From NCBI RefSeq assembly GCF_052857255.1, contig NW_027526505.1:124001-188000 (forward strand): a DNA stretch of 64,000 bases, given 5' to 3'. The translations under genes were made by a program, and so were the position numbers. A model generated the notes under the pieces. The model worked only from the letters and a program-made list of their open reading frames with translations. It did not search any database and was not told the origin of the DNA. Source of the DNA: Amblyomma americanum (Eukaryota; Arthropoda; Arachnida; Ixodida; Ixodidae). Below are positions 32,646 to 43,962 of the stretch, piece by piece. The first letter of the stretch is position 1. Each line of letters begins with the position of its first letter.

Positions 32646-33880
32646 ATGTGCGCATTTGAAGAGTTCAGGCTCAGAATGAATCTCAAGGAGATAGCCGAGC
32701 TAGGCATTCAGAAAGGTCTGAAGGGAGCTGAACTCTTTCAGTGAGTGGACCACAAATAGAAAGAGGTTCGAGAAGAAAGAGGGAGACAAAGACAGAGCGC
32801 TAGAGAAGCCGCTGAGAAAGAGAGAAAAAGACAAGAAAGAGAAAAAGATTTCAGAGAGAGTATGCAATCCTTGCTAATAAGCTAGCTGAGGTTCGGCGTT
32901 TGAACAACGTCAGGGACCTAGCGGAGCTTATTCCCGTAGAGGCCGGGTGGAAGACTAACGAGCCTGATTCTCTAGCAGCCACCGAAGAGGTTGTAGCCAA
33001 CCCCACAGGTCTGAGTTTGGTTGAGGAACAGCCAGTTCCTGCAGCCGAAATTAAAGAGAGTGAAGACCAGACCGGGTTGTCGCTTCCTCAGGAAAGTGAG
33101 TGTGGCTACTACCGAGGTAGTAAGCACTGTGGAACAGACCAACCTGACACTTGAGTCAGAGGGGACCTTAAGGAAGGCGCCTGACGTTGAGGAAGAAAGC
33201 GGCAGCTTCACCGAGAAATCAGTGCTGCACGCCTGATTGTGGCAGTTGGGACCGTGAGAACGAACGGTCAAATGTCAAAGAGTACGAAAGCTCCGACGCA
33301 CTTTCAGCTGAGGAGAGCACCCTCAGTGAAGAACCAGAGTCTGTTTCGAGTGAACCCTCGAGCAGCGAGGAGGTCTTTTCCGATGTTGAAGGTCAAGAAA
33401 ACTTTGCCTGGGAGGAAGGTGAAATTGCAGCGCAAGGAATGAAGCACCAGTTCACTGAAAGTGACGAGCTCAAGAGAGTAACTCAGGAAGAAAGTTCACT
33501 GCTCAAGAAATAAACAGAGCCGTACCAGTGGCTTCATCGCGAGAAACCATCTCGGATGATGCAAGTGAAAATGAACCGGCCGTGCGCCGCAGAAGAATGC
33601 GGAAGGAAATATCAGGAAAAGGAACCCAGTCGGACACCACCAATGCAGGGGAACGTGAACGGCAGAGACCCTGGAGAAAATTCAAAAAAGAAATCTGGGA
33701 CAGGAGAGAACCAAGCTGAAGACAGCTCAGACATTGCAGCAAAGAGAAAAAGAAGCTGACACAAACGAGCCCCACTTTCAGAAGAGACCCAGTGTGTAAG
33801 CGGAAGCGCAAACAGCAGAGCGCACGCCCAGAAGGAACACACGAGAAGTGGAGCCGTCATGAGCGAACTGGCGTAAAATC
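32646..33880 (+). pseudogene. Gag-like coding of the LTR element, broken
   Basis: From ATG 32646: MCAFEEFRLRMNLKEIAELG, QKGLKGAELFQ, then a stop near 32742. The next 100 bp encode a Glu/Arg/Lys-rich helix (GA-rich DNA). From 32900 a second frame reads LAELIPVEAGWKTNEPD…, continuing as a Ser/Glu-rich acidic region (33187-33513: SDALSAEESTLSEEPESVSS) and then a basic segment (33528-33719). A short N-terminal helical block followed by a charged coiled coil and disordered acidic region is how I know tick LTR-element gag proteins. No zinc knuckle, protease or RT follows; the minisatellite at 33930 replaces them. Confidence 0.5.
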
Positions 33881-33929
33881 TGTTCACAACAGACGCGCTA
33901 CCCGATTAAAACGCACGCCAGAAACCACG

Positions 33930-34450
33930 ACAGAATTTTCTGTCGCGCATCTGTTGTGCGACACAATTTTGTGTCGCAAGGCAAGCTGTCTTGTCGTGCC
34001 TTGTGTCGTGCGACAAGATTCGTGTCGTGGGTTCTTTCGCGCGACAAAGTTGTTTGTAGTAGGTTCTGCCGCACGACAGACATCTTTCCTACATTTTGTC
34101 GTACGAAGAAGGTCCCTGCCGCAGCATTTGTCGCGCGACAGGTTTCTGTCGCAGGTACTGTCGTGCGACAGAGGGAGTCGTGCCACGCGACAGAGGTTGC
34201 GTGCCTCAGCAAAGTTGCCGGTCGTGGGTTAAGTCGCGCGACAGACTTCAAGTGCGCCTCTTTTCACGCGACAAAAGTACCTGTCGTGCGGCCTGTCGCG
34301 CGACACAACAGTTTGCCGTGGGATATGTCGCGCGACAGATACCTGTCGTGGAATGTGCCGCGCGATAGATACCTATTGTGGGATTCCGGGTGAGGGCAAT
34401 TGTTTTACTGCAGAATTCTAGAAATACTGTCGTGCAGTCGTGTGACAGCG
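33930..34450. repeat. Minisatellite with palindromic core TGTCGCGCGACA
   Basis: About 520 bp of diverged repeats, unit roughly 30-35 bp where best preserved (34290-34385: …TGTCGCGCGACAGATACC TGTCGTGG…). At least ten cores of the form TGTCG(C/T)(G/A)CGACA or one-base variants are visible, for example 34123-34140, 34226-34240, 34294-34304 and 34326-34337. Each core is self-complementary and the spacers contain TGTCGTGGG half-units. It lies immediately after the gag-like region. All three plus-strand frames are open for long stretches here because of composition, not because of a gene. Confidence 0.85.
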
Positions 34451-37400
34451 ATATGATCAAATTTACCAAAGATGCGTCAAAACGCGTTCACTCTGGCGAG
34501 TCGCGAAGAGGATGCGAGGTGCTCTGGTCTGTTGCTGACAGGCACCGAGCGAAATGAAGTGCTCATTCACGTTGGCGAATCGAGTTTTCAACTCGCTTCC
34601 CGCGACCTGGCTCTTTCACCGAACGTAAATTGGCTTAGAGGAGAGGCACTGCTCGAGCACCACTTAATTTCCTTCTGTTCCCACATGACAGTGCGACGAA
34701 ACTAGTGCATGCTCAAGTGTATATGCGGCTTTGAAAGCCCAGAAAGCTGTAATGCACAAGCGACGAAGCCAGCGGTGCCTGCGTATCCGCACGTGCTTGC
34801 GGTGGCGGCATGTATAGCCAGCCACGACAGCGCCTGCACACCAATCGGTGCGCGCGAGTCGAATGGTGTCATTTGACTTGTCATATTCCTGAGGATATAA
34901 TAAATATTGAAATGAAGCCCAACATATGTGTGGGATTCACACCGAAGACTTTTCACCAACAAACCGTGCATTCCGTGGACTTCCATACAGCCATATGGCC
35001 TAAACGTTTGTCGCAGAGTGTTCCGGATGCGGTCAAACGATTCGTATTGTGATGCACACGTTGATACAATTCGTTAACTGATATATAAGGAGGAAACATA
35101 CCGGATATAGCGAAGGTGGCTGTAAATCGCAATAGTAGTGCAAAATCTTTGAGGTATATGGCGCTGCTTGTATCTTAGAAGGAATGTTTCAGAAACGAAA
35201 CGGCCTCAGATGTTTGTATTTTGTCTTCTCTTATGTTTGCTGCGAGCACTCCGATATAAACACTTGAAGCTCTCCTAGCTAACGCTCTTAAGTCCAACAC
35301 TGATACAGCGTTGGCGGAGACTTTCTTTAGCGGCAGTGACATGCTGCTTATCATAAAATAGCAAACAAATACTTTACGACGGTGTTCATTGCCGTCACTG
35401 AAAATTTCATGACAGTGACACGAAAATGTCGCTAATCATAGAGAACAGCGTATGAAGCCCAAGATGATATGCGGCGGCCGGCGAGTTTGAACCGATTTGA
35501 CTCTCAGTAGAAATCAGAATAAAGCCTTCGGACTGACGTCAATCGCGCGCTTTCAAGAGTTTCGCCTCCTTTGACACAGTCTAGCTCCTGCGCCCTCGCG
35601 CTCGGTCCTCTAAAGTGCTCTGGTCCCAGTGTGACTGTGTGCTACGACTATGTAAGCGAACAGGAGGATGTCTGGTGGTTTTGATGTGCACCACGGCCAT
35701 TCAGTTCAGCGCCATGATAACGTACGGGCGCCCTTCTCGGGGCCGGCATACCAGCCTGGATGCCGGCCGCCAGCGTCATAAAAATGCGACAGTAATGTTT
35801 GTTCAAAACCCTAATAAGCCGTCGGAAAGGGTATCGTTGGCTAATATCGAGTCGTTGGTAGAAGCGGTAACAGGAATACAAACAAGTGTCTTCTCATAGC
35901 GCCTTTAATTGCTGCTGCTCAATGGCGGCTCTCCTGGCCACAGCTGGCTCCGCTCCTGAAGGTGTCGCGGAAACCGAGCATATCTGTTTTACTATGAGAC
36001 GAGGTTCACAGTAAGATGATGACGAGAGCAGCACCTCAGCGCTAGCCAGTTCTGAAGTGCACTCAGTTGCTGCATAGATGTGAAACCGGCTAGGCTTAGC
36101 GACAAGTAGGGCAGCCAGGGGGTAGCGCTCACTGATTGGCTCAACCGCTTGCGACTTTCACTCGGAAGGCTGGAAAATCGAGCAGCGAGCGACTGGCCTG
36201 CGACTGACACAGCTTCCTGCATAATAAAGCTGCAGTTCGTCAAATTCATTAAAGCATTAACTAAATCTGCGCGAAGTCTTTCTGGCCACAGGCTCAAGCT
36301 GAGTTGTGTTAAAGGCGCGTTTTATTGGTGCTCGCAACTTCCCAAAGGGAACATGAGCGTTTCATTTCGAGGTGCAAACTGGCTTTATGCTACATGCTGA
36401 CGGTGTAATAATAAAATTGTTGGATGTTTACTTCCGGGGAATGTTGGACTGCTGTGAATCCGCCACATTGCTTGTTCTTTCTAGTTTTGAAGAGGATATG
36501 TCAAAGTGTACATAATTAAGAGGAATAAATTCAGCGATATAACTTTGCCGCCCCATAATATGCAGCAGGAATCATTATCAAAACAACCCAAGTAAAGCAC
36601 GATTAAGGAACAACGTTCATCTCCCAACTTACAGAGCATCCGCTTGCACGATCGTTCGTCCTCAAAAAGCACTGTTGCTTCTGCGACATGGCGTGGTAAC
36701 AAATGTGCAGAAAAAGTTTTCAGATTGTCTACCAGAGCGGGCAAGCTGTGTTTAGCAGGTTTTTGAAAGGTGTAATTAAACTTAATTATCCTGCTTTCCC
36801 TCGATTTGCAGCCTGGGTATTGACATAACGAAATCAATAACCGCTAACCCCCCCCCCCCTCCCCGCATCATCACCGGAAGGCAGAAAGCCTCCCTTACAC
36901 CGGGTGGGGCTGCGCCACGTTGTAATTCAGCGGTACGGCCGAATAACAATCTATGGGTGCGAAAAAAATGCGTAAAATGATAGAAGCAAGCCGCAGACTA
37001 CACAACAAACTGCTGATCGACGACGAGAGTGAGTCCTTAAGTGCGTTGTGTACTGCTTTGGAGTGCGCAGGTAAGCTTTGAGATATCCTAAAAAGCGAGC
37101 GAGCATCAGGCGCGTTGTTACATATTTCTTTGAATTACAAATCTCCGTGAAAAACTGCACTCGCATTTGTAGTCAAACGGCGCGCTGTAGTGCCGATTTT
37201 CGGTGTTTTTTGACTACTGAGGCAAACATTATGATCGCAGACGACCTTTGTGATTGGCCTTGATATGATCTTTGCGATTTCAACTTTCATGAATTGTTTC
37301 CTGTGAATTGTAAGCGCAAGCTAGTTAGGGTACGTTACGCCCAACTGTAGTCTGCCGCATGCCGGCTATAGCTGTGGGCAGGGGATGCACGCATTATCTG

Positions 37401-40400
37401 AGGATATTGCGTGTATCAGTTGTACATTTTTTTCGCGGAGGCGCATGTGCCCTAATTAACAGTCTAGCGGGAAATCGCATATATATGCCACAGCTCCGCA
37501 GTAAGAGTGAGCTTTCCATTGAAAATCACTAAAATTAGGCCTTGCATGCCGGCGCCTCACGTGCTGCATGCATGATGACCCACGCTGTAAAACTTTTTGT
37601 GTCTAATGAGCCAAACGAGTTGTGGTGGGTGCATGTGCGCTTGTCAGATATTTGCAGCATATCTCACCATATTTGTTTTTCCAAAACATCGAAGATGATG
37701 CACTCTCATTTCGCTTCACACGTTAATGAGGTGCGCCTGGTTGGTTGACCTCAAAGATGGCACATGCCCACTACAGGGGAGTGGCCAGGACACAGGCGTG
37801 AATTGCTGGAGAGCGGAGCGTTTAGAGGGGAAAAAGGCGTAGTGATAGATTGCAGGCTGTCAATTTGTCTGCACGAACGCATACAGAAAAAAAAAGAGGC
37901 TTTGCGATTTCAGAAGTCTACAAATTTCACGAAACAGCCTTACCAACGGCTTAAGTCACAACAAACCGGCGGCCGACAGGTAACTGCGACACAATGTGAA
38001 TGACGTTGAGAGCTTGCGGCTCTGAACCTATTATGTGCAGCAGTCGCACCCTGCTTGAGCACAGAATGAGAGGCCATGTATTCAGCGCTCGTTTTTGTGT
38101 CCGTCATCTGTTTCGAGCTGTTTGAATTATAAGAGCCTTCGCATTCTCTGCTACGCTAGTCGCACTGATTTCCTCTTATTTCAAAGGTAAATTACCACAG
38201 AGGACAAAATAGCATTCCTCGAAAAAGCTCATCAATACCTCGTGAGCCGCAGTTGTATGAATTCGCACGTGGGGGCGCCACATGCACATCGCTTTTACTC
38301 AAGCTTCTGGCTATGAAACCTATGTTTTCAATAAAAGTGACATAGCGATCATGTTATGCTAACGTGTAAGTCTAGCCTGACTTATTATTCCCATTTAATA
38401 TCCTTTAAATTCAAGGGGCGAACGCTGAGGTGTTTTAGCCACACTAATATTTAAGGCATTTATGAGAATTGCAGTACACATCATTCAGTTAACTTATTGG
38501 TCTGTATAGTGAACTCTCGACAGGAGTAAACTTCACGGGAATTGGGAATATGTTCGCGTGCACGAGAATTCGAAAAATGATCGCGTGGGTAAAACAAAAA
38601 ATGATAATTAACTGCAGCGATTGCACAGAACGCCACGTGCAAAAACTTTAAATGGTGTCCAAGCATATAAATATGTTTGGACATCACTTATTTATTTTTA
38701 AGAAGCATTCTTTAGACCATGCTTTGGTTCGAACTGGATATCTAGGCTGATATACATTGCGGTCCAGCCCTGTGTGTCGATGGCGGTACAGGCCATTTAA
38801 AACGTACTGCTTAGAGCAATTTTCTCCAAAGTGTTTAATGGGAACGCGCTAGTAGCGTTTATTACATATTTCTATTGCGTTTCACTTCTCAGTGAGCGCT
38901 TAAGTAGCACTGCCTCTCTGTGCCCAATGTCCACTTGGTTTAAGACTTTGGGTTTCAACGTGGTCCGATAAGGAAACGTGCTTCTGTCTCAACGTCATGC
39001 TATTTGTGACAGTGTATGCACTCCTCAACGGTTTTGTGTCGGCACAAAACTTATAATGGTACCTAACAAATAAATAAAGAGGGCACAAAATTCCAGTCTT
39101 ATTCCTTTTAATCAGCCATTCTCGCTTTGTGCTAAAATTTAGAGCAACGTTACGATAGTCACGCAGCCCCTTGAACACCTCGACTGACAACGCCAACAGT
39201 GAACCCTGTCCAACTTTGTCAAACTGCTTATAAGAACACTCTTCTCTTGATTTCAGTTGATTGCTTTCCTGAAATAATAATTTACTGAAAATTCCTTGAA
39301 CTGAAGTATTTTTAAATGAAGCACTAAGGAGAAGTGAGGCAGTTTTTGTAATACTTCTTATTTTCGAATCGATTGCCTTCCTATTATTTCCCCACTCCTC
39401 GTCATTAGATAAAGGGTTATTTCAGCCAAATCCTAGAGTCCCCAGAATCAGAATTGAATTATAATCACTACTGTATAGTTATACCCTACCTTGTTTCACA
39501 GTGTAATCGAGTACTAGAAGTATAAGTATCCTGATTCTAGGCGAATTCTCTTTTTATATCACAAGAAGTAAATAAAAGCACTATTGGAACAAAGGTAAGA
39601 AATTCTCACTTTATTTTTCAACCGTTTATTCAAATCATGACATTGAACAAGTGTAATAGCAGGGTTTCGAATTGGTAGGTAACCTGTCATTTAAACTCTG
39701 ATATCCATACTATTCATTTATTGAAAAGATGCCTGCTACCGTGTGCCCTATGGCCTGCTCTAGCAAACGTTTACCGCGGCACGTTACAATTGGAATAAAT
39801 CTTCCTTTATCTGTACCTAAAAAAAACTTGCTGCAGCAATGCTCCATAACTTTAACGAAAAAATATTGGAATAATTACTATGCACAAAAAGAAATTTTAC
39901 ACTTTCTCAAGGGCGTATGTATAAAAACAAGGACAAACTATTTTTCTTTGATGAAAATTGGTTTTCATCGAACGCCATTAACCTTTTAACAGCCGAAATA
40001 CTGTTACGTGACGGCCAACTGAGGAATGATACAGGTTGACTGATGGCAATGAAATGATTTAAGGGCCGCTGGCTCAGCAGGAGTTCTCCCAACTACGCCA
40101 ATTCCAGCTTTGTCTCCTTCGTCACACTACCCGGGGCCACGAAACGTATAGGGCGCACACACCAGACACTTCGCCCACGTCATCTTCACGGAGATTATCC
40201 GCTGCACGACACCCGGTCAAAAAGGCATCGTCTCGGTGTACATCAGGGCAGTGATGGGAACTTATGATTAAGATATCTTTTAGGTGCAAGAGAATTCGTG
40301 CTTTTCCTCGTGCTAGGACACAACATTTGGTGTTGTTGACCTTGTCCTGGGTATTGACTCTAAAGCAAGATCGGTTTTATTGTGTGCAAAATACACTTTA

Positions 40401-40655
40401 CATCATAGTGAAATCTGTGATTTTACGGTCATCGCTCTTTTCATTCAGGAACATTGGTTTGCAGTTTTTGTTTTGTTTACATCTTTTATAGTTTTCTGTT
40501 CCAGCTGTCTCCCCTAATCGGCGTTCATGGGAAGGTGCATTATACCCTTACCCGCTCTATTCCGGCCGGGGAGTGGGGGGGGGGGATCATAGGAAAATGA
40601 AGGCTACCATTTCCACCTCATAAACAACAACTCCAGAAAATAATGGCAACATGAT
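34451..40655. other. No recognisable gene; low-complexity tracts
   Basis: Mostly AT-rich from 36400, with short unlinked frames. It includes a C run at 36848-36861 and a G run at 40574-40584. Frames at 34472-34705, 35615-35899 and 36481-36837 have no recognisable domain. No splice-paired exon set was found by eye. Confidence 0.5.
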
Positions 40656-41130
40656 ATAACGATACATCATTTTCATCAGCCTGCTACCCCACCGCAAGAC
40701 AAAAAGCCTCTCGAATTCCGAAGAGTTCTGTACCACCCCAGCAGTAGCCACCATATTCCCGAGAGCTTCATAAGTTCATCTGCCCACCCCATTCTTTGCA
40801 ATGTTCCGCTGCGTTGACTTTCTCTTGGAATTCATTTCTTCACACAAAATGATCATTGTCTGCCATTTTAAAATGTGTACATATCCTACAGATGCCCATT
40901 TTCTCCACATGATCTGTGCTGGGATATCATTCACTCGTGCTCATTCTTAACGCAAACTGCTCTCTCCCTGTTCCTATACAACTCCCTCCGACCTTGTCTC
41001 TACCCTGTCATTTTTTCTTTCCATCGCTCGCTGCTTTTTCTACATTTAAATTTTAAGTCTCTTCATTAGCATCAAAACACTTCCCCGATAGGTGAGCTCT
41101 GCAAAGGCCCAACTCTTATATACGTTCCAC
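40656..41130 (-). mobile_element. RTE/BovB-type LINE remnant
   Basis: Plus-strand text carries landmarks of the RTE-type RT C-terminal region read on the minus strand: CATCAGCCTGCTACCCCACC at 40675, TTCATCTGCCCACCCCATTC near 40774, CTTTCCATCGCTCGCTGCTT near 41018 and AACTCTTATATAC near 41110, in the same order and similar spacing as in the better-preserved copy at 50100-50500. Very decayed; no open frame. Confidence 0.6.
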
Positions 41131-42410
41131 TTGTATTTTTTTAGATGATATGAAGCACATGTGTGTCTGCAATATCAATTCCGCCTATTGTTATGCCCGT
41201 AGCTACTTCTCTTTTATGTTTTGCGTCTGCTGACACTACCTGCCATGAAATGCATTCTCTGTTTCTGATAGCACGCTGCCTCTGGGAAGGGTTGCCGTCC
41301 CATGCCTTCCGGATTTACTGCAGTTTCCTACATAGCCATTATTACTTTGATAACAATTCTGACAATTGTCTTTTTAATTTTTAGTTTAACAAAAACGCAA
41401 CTTTGCTCCTCTCTAGTTAGTAGCATGATAACTTTGAAGGGGCTCTTTAGGATCTGAATTAAATGAAGGCAACAGCCGTTGAAACAAAAGCAAGAGAGCA
41501 TAGGGCGATGTGAACTTTCTTAAATGCTCTTCATTCGGGTGACATGATAATTTATTGGAAGTCAGAAGAAACAACCAGCCGCAAGTGTGATTCGCAGTTG
41601 CGATCTCCGCATGCTGCGTACGGTTCTCTCACAACTTAGCTATTGTCACAGCTGCCTTCCTACCCCCCCCCCTCTTTACTTCGGAGCATATGTTGTTATG
41701 TATAGCTAAACGTTGAGAGTGTCCTCCAAGGTCACCCATCGAAATTAGCGGTAAACGTGATACGCTCTGCGGTTTGCCCCAGGAGCCAAGTAGAATGTAA
41801 CATGAACGTGTGCACGGAAGAGTGATATCATCAGAGAATGCACAGAGCCTTGGTGCTAATTGAAATACAACGAATATGTCATGCCCTAAATTTTGGCTTT
41901 ACATTAAGTGGTTGATTTCGAGTTTTCTCGTTTTGTATCCTTTCAAACCATGTGAATAAACTAATCAAGTTACCTTCTCAAGCAGACTTCGCACTTTATC
42001 TGAGTAATTCATTCGGAGGATATTTCACATTATCGGGCAAGCATGCAAGCAAACGAAGTATAGCTTGCAGGACGGAAGCATATGCTACGCTTAAGGACCT
42101 CACTGGAAACGACATAGTTCAAAAAAAAAATTCGATCACGAATCATAATTTCAGTCTTCAGTTAGATGTTTAACTCCTGCCCTTGAGCGTAAAATTTTTA
42201 TGTTCGGAGCTGTCTTGAAGGTGTTATGAAAGAAGAGCATCAAGCAGCGAAAATTATCGTTGACCACAGCACTGAATAAAATTTTCATAAAAAAACACGC
42301 TATAGGTCTAAAAGGAGTACACGTAAAATACATATACAGTGCGACAAAGCGCAATACGTGCACAACCATTTGCAAAATGTTCCTTCAGCCGTCATATACC
42401 TTTATACCTG
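41131..42410. other. No recognisable feature; insertion context of the gypsy element
   Basis: AT-rich with short frames, including a C run at 41664-41674. It ends at the gypsy target site. Confidence 0.5.
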
Positions 42411-42414
42411 ATAT

Positions 42415-42599
42415 TGACACCGCCCATTCATCGTCGTCGTCCTACTAGAACCACTAGAGCGCGGAATGCGCGCGCGAGCTGGCCTTAGAAAAAGAAGCCG
42501 AAGTGTCTGGCTGCGAATGCTCCGCTTTTGGGACTGCTACTGACGTCCGCTGCAGTCACCTACTTTGACGTATCCAACCGAGCTGTACCACCCGTGACA
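42415..42599 (+). repeat. 5' LTR of the gypsy element
   Basis: TGACACCGCC…CCCGTGACA, 185 bp, with TG…CA ends. Differs from the 3' LTR at two sites (CGTCGTCC versus CGTCGTTC; CCACTAG versus CCACGAG). Unusually short for a gypsy LTR; no clear TATA box. Confidence 0.95.
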
Positions 42600-42601
42600 T
42601 C

Positions 42602-42620
42602 TGGTGGAGGTGCTGGGTAA
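42602..42620 (+). promoter_or_regulatory. Candidate primer-binding site
   Basis: TGGTGGAGGTGCTGGG starts two bases after the 5' LTR. The TGG start pairs with the CCA end of a tRNA, as expected for minus-strand priming. I cannot name the tRNA with confidence. Confidence 0.6.
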
Positions 42621-42628
42621 CGCATTCC

Positions 42629-43962
42629 ATGCCTCGGAGTCCCCCAGCAAGCAGGAATTCAAGTCCTCGAGGGTCATCTGCCATCGAGGTGACGCCTGTA
42701 CACCACGGCAGCCGCCGGCTCCAAGGCATTCAATCCGAGTTTGGGCTTCTGGAGTCTCGCTCAACCCAAGCGGTTCGTTCAGCGCCATCGTCGACGACCG
42801 TCCAGCCCGAAATAGGCATGCAGACGACGATTAGTTCACCTTCTGTTGTGCTGCAGCAGCCTCGGGAGCCACCGATCTTCACAGGTTCTCGGGCGAAAAC
42901 CCGGAAGACTGGCTGGAGAAATTTGAACGCGTGGCCCGGTACAACAGATGGGCGGAAGACTCCAAGCTTCAACACGTGTTCTTTTCGCTGGAGGGCGCAG
43001 CTCGTACGTGGTTCGAGAACCGGGAGTCGTCTATAACGACGTGGAACGTATTTAAAGACCAGTTCCTGAAGGATTTCACCACGGTGATTCGAAGAGAACG
43101 GGCCGATCTGCTCCTTCAGTCCCGAACCCAGCTACCAAATGAAAGCATACTGGTATACTTCGAAGAGATGGCAAAGTTATTTCGTCAAGCTGACCCGGAC
43201 ATGACAGAGCAGAAGAAACTCCGGTACCTTATGCGAGGTGTCAAGGAGCAAATCTTTGCCGGACTGGTTCGCAATCCACCGAGCACGGTCGCAGAGTTTC
43301 TGTCGGAGGCAACCACCATGGAAAAGACACTCGATATGCGGTTGCGGCAATACGAGCGTCAACCTTTGGCCATGACTGCGGCAACCACGGACATCAGTAA
43401 CACCCACATGCTTCGCGAAACCGTACGAGCTATCGTTCGCGAGGAGCTCCAGAAGCTGTTCCCGGCTACGCCGCCTGCGCCAACGGTTACTGCTCTATCC
43501 GAGGTTATTCGGGAAGAGGTGCAACAGGCGCTTACAACACCAACTCCCTTTCAGCCGTCCACAGCCCCACCGCAAATGACATACGCCGCTGTTGCTCGTC
43601 GCGCACAACCGCCGCCGACTCGTCTTCAGGAAACCCCGGCCTCTTTTCGGCCGCCACCACCTGCTCGTCCTGCTCCATCGTATCCCCGTAAAAGTGACAT
43701 CTGGCGCACTCCCAACTACCGTCCTCTCTGCTATCACTGCGGTGAGCCGGGCCACCTGTACCGCAACTGCAGGTATCGTCAGATGGGCCTTCCGGGGTTC
43801 CCTGCAGATGCACCACGTCCGCAGCCTGGGCAGCGACCCAGTGAAATCAACGATTATCTGGCCGAATCTGCCGGTGGGACCCGCAGGTCGCCATCCCCAC
43901 GTCGTCTGTCTTACGGTGACTTTCCTCGGGGAAGGTCGCCAAGCCCCCGCCAGGAAAACTAA
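42629..43962 (+). pseudogene. gag of the gypsy element, one frameshift
   Basis: The reading starts at ATG 42629 (MPRSPPASRNSS…) in one frame. Near 42886, just after PPIFTG, the family-like reading moves to the frame of 42931-43962 (…PEDWLEKFERVARYN, FFSLEGAARTWFENRE), indicating loss of one base. The rest is a standard retrotransposon capsid region (WxxFKxxFLKDF), a Pro-rich linker and a CCHC zinc knuckle CYHCGEPGHLYRNC at 43729-43770, then an SR-rich basic tail. Total about 445 codons. Gag would assemble particles and package RNA. The stop TAA is at 43960-43962. Confidence 0.85.

Noticed and set aside
33792..34393. Overlapping open frames of about 145 codons on both strands
   Set aside because: They arise from the CG-rich minisatellite, which lacks stop triplets in several frames; the predicted peptides are simple Arg/Cys/Ser repeats.
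33930..34450. Regular repeats resembling a CRISPR array
   Set aside because: Repeat units are diverged, spacers are themselves repeat-derived, there are no cas genes and the DNA is eukaryotic.
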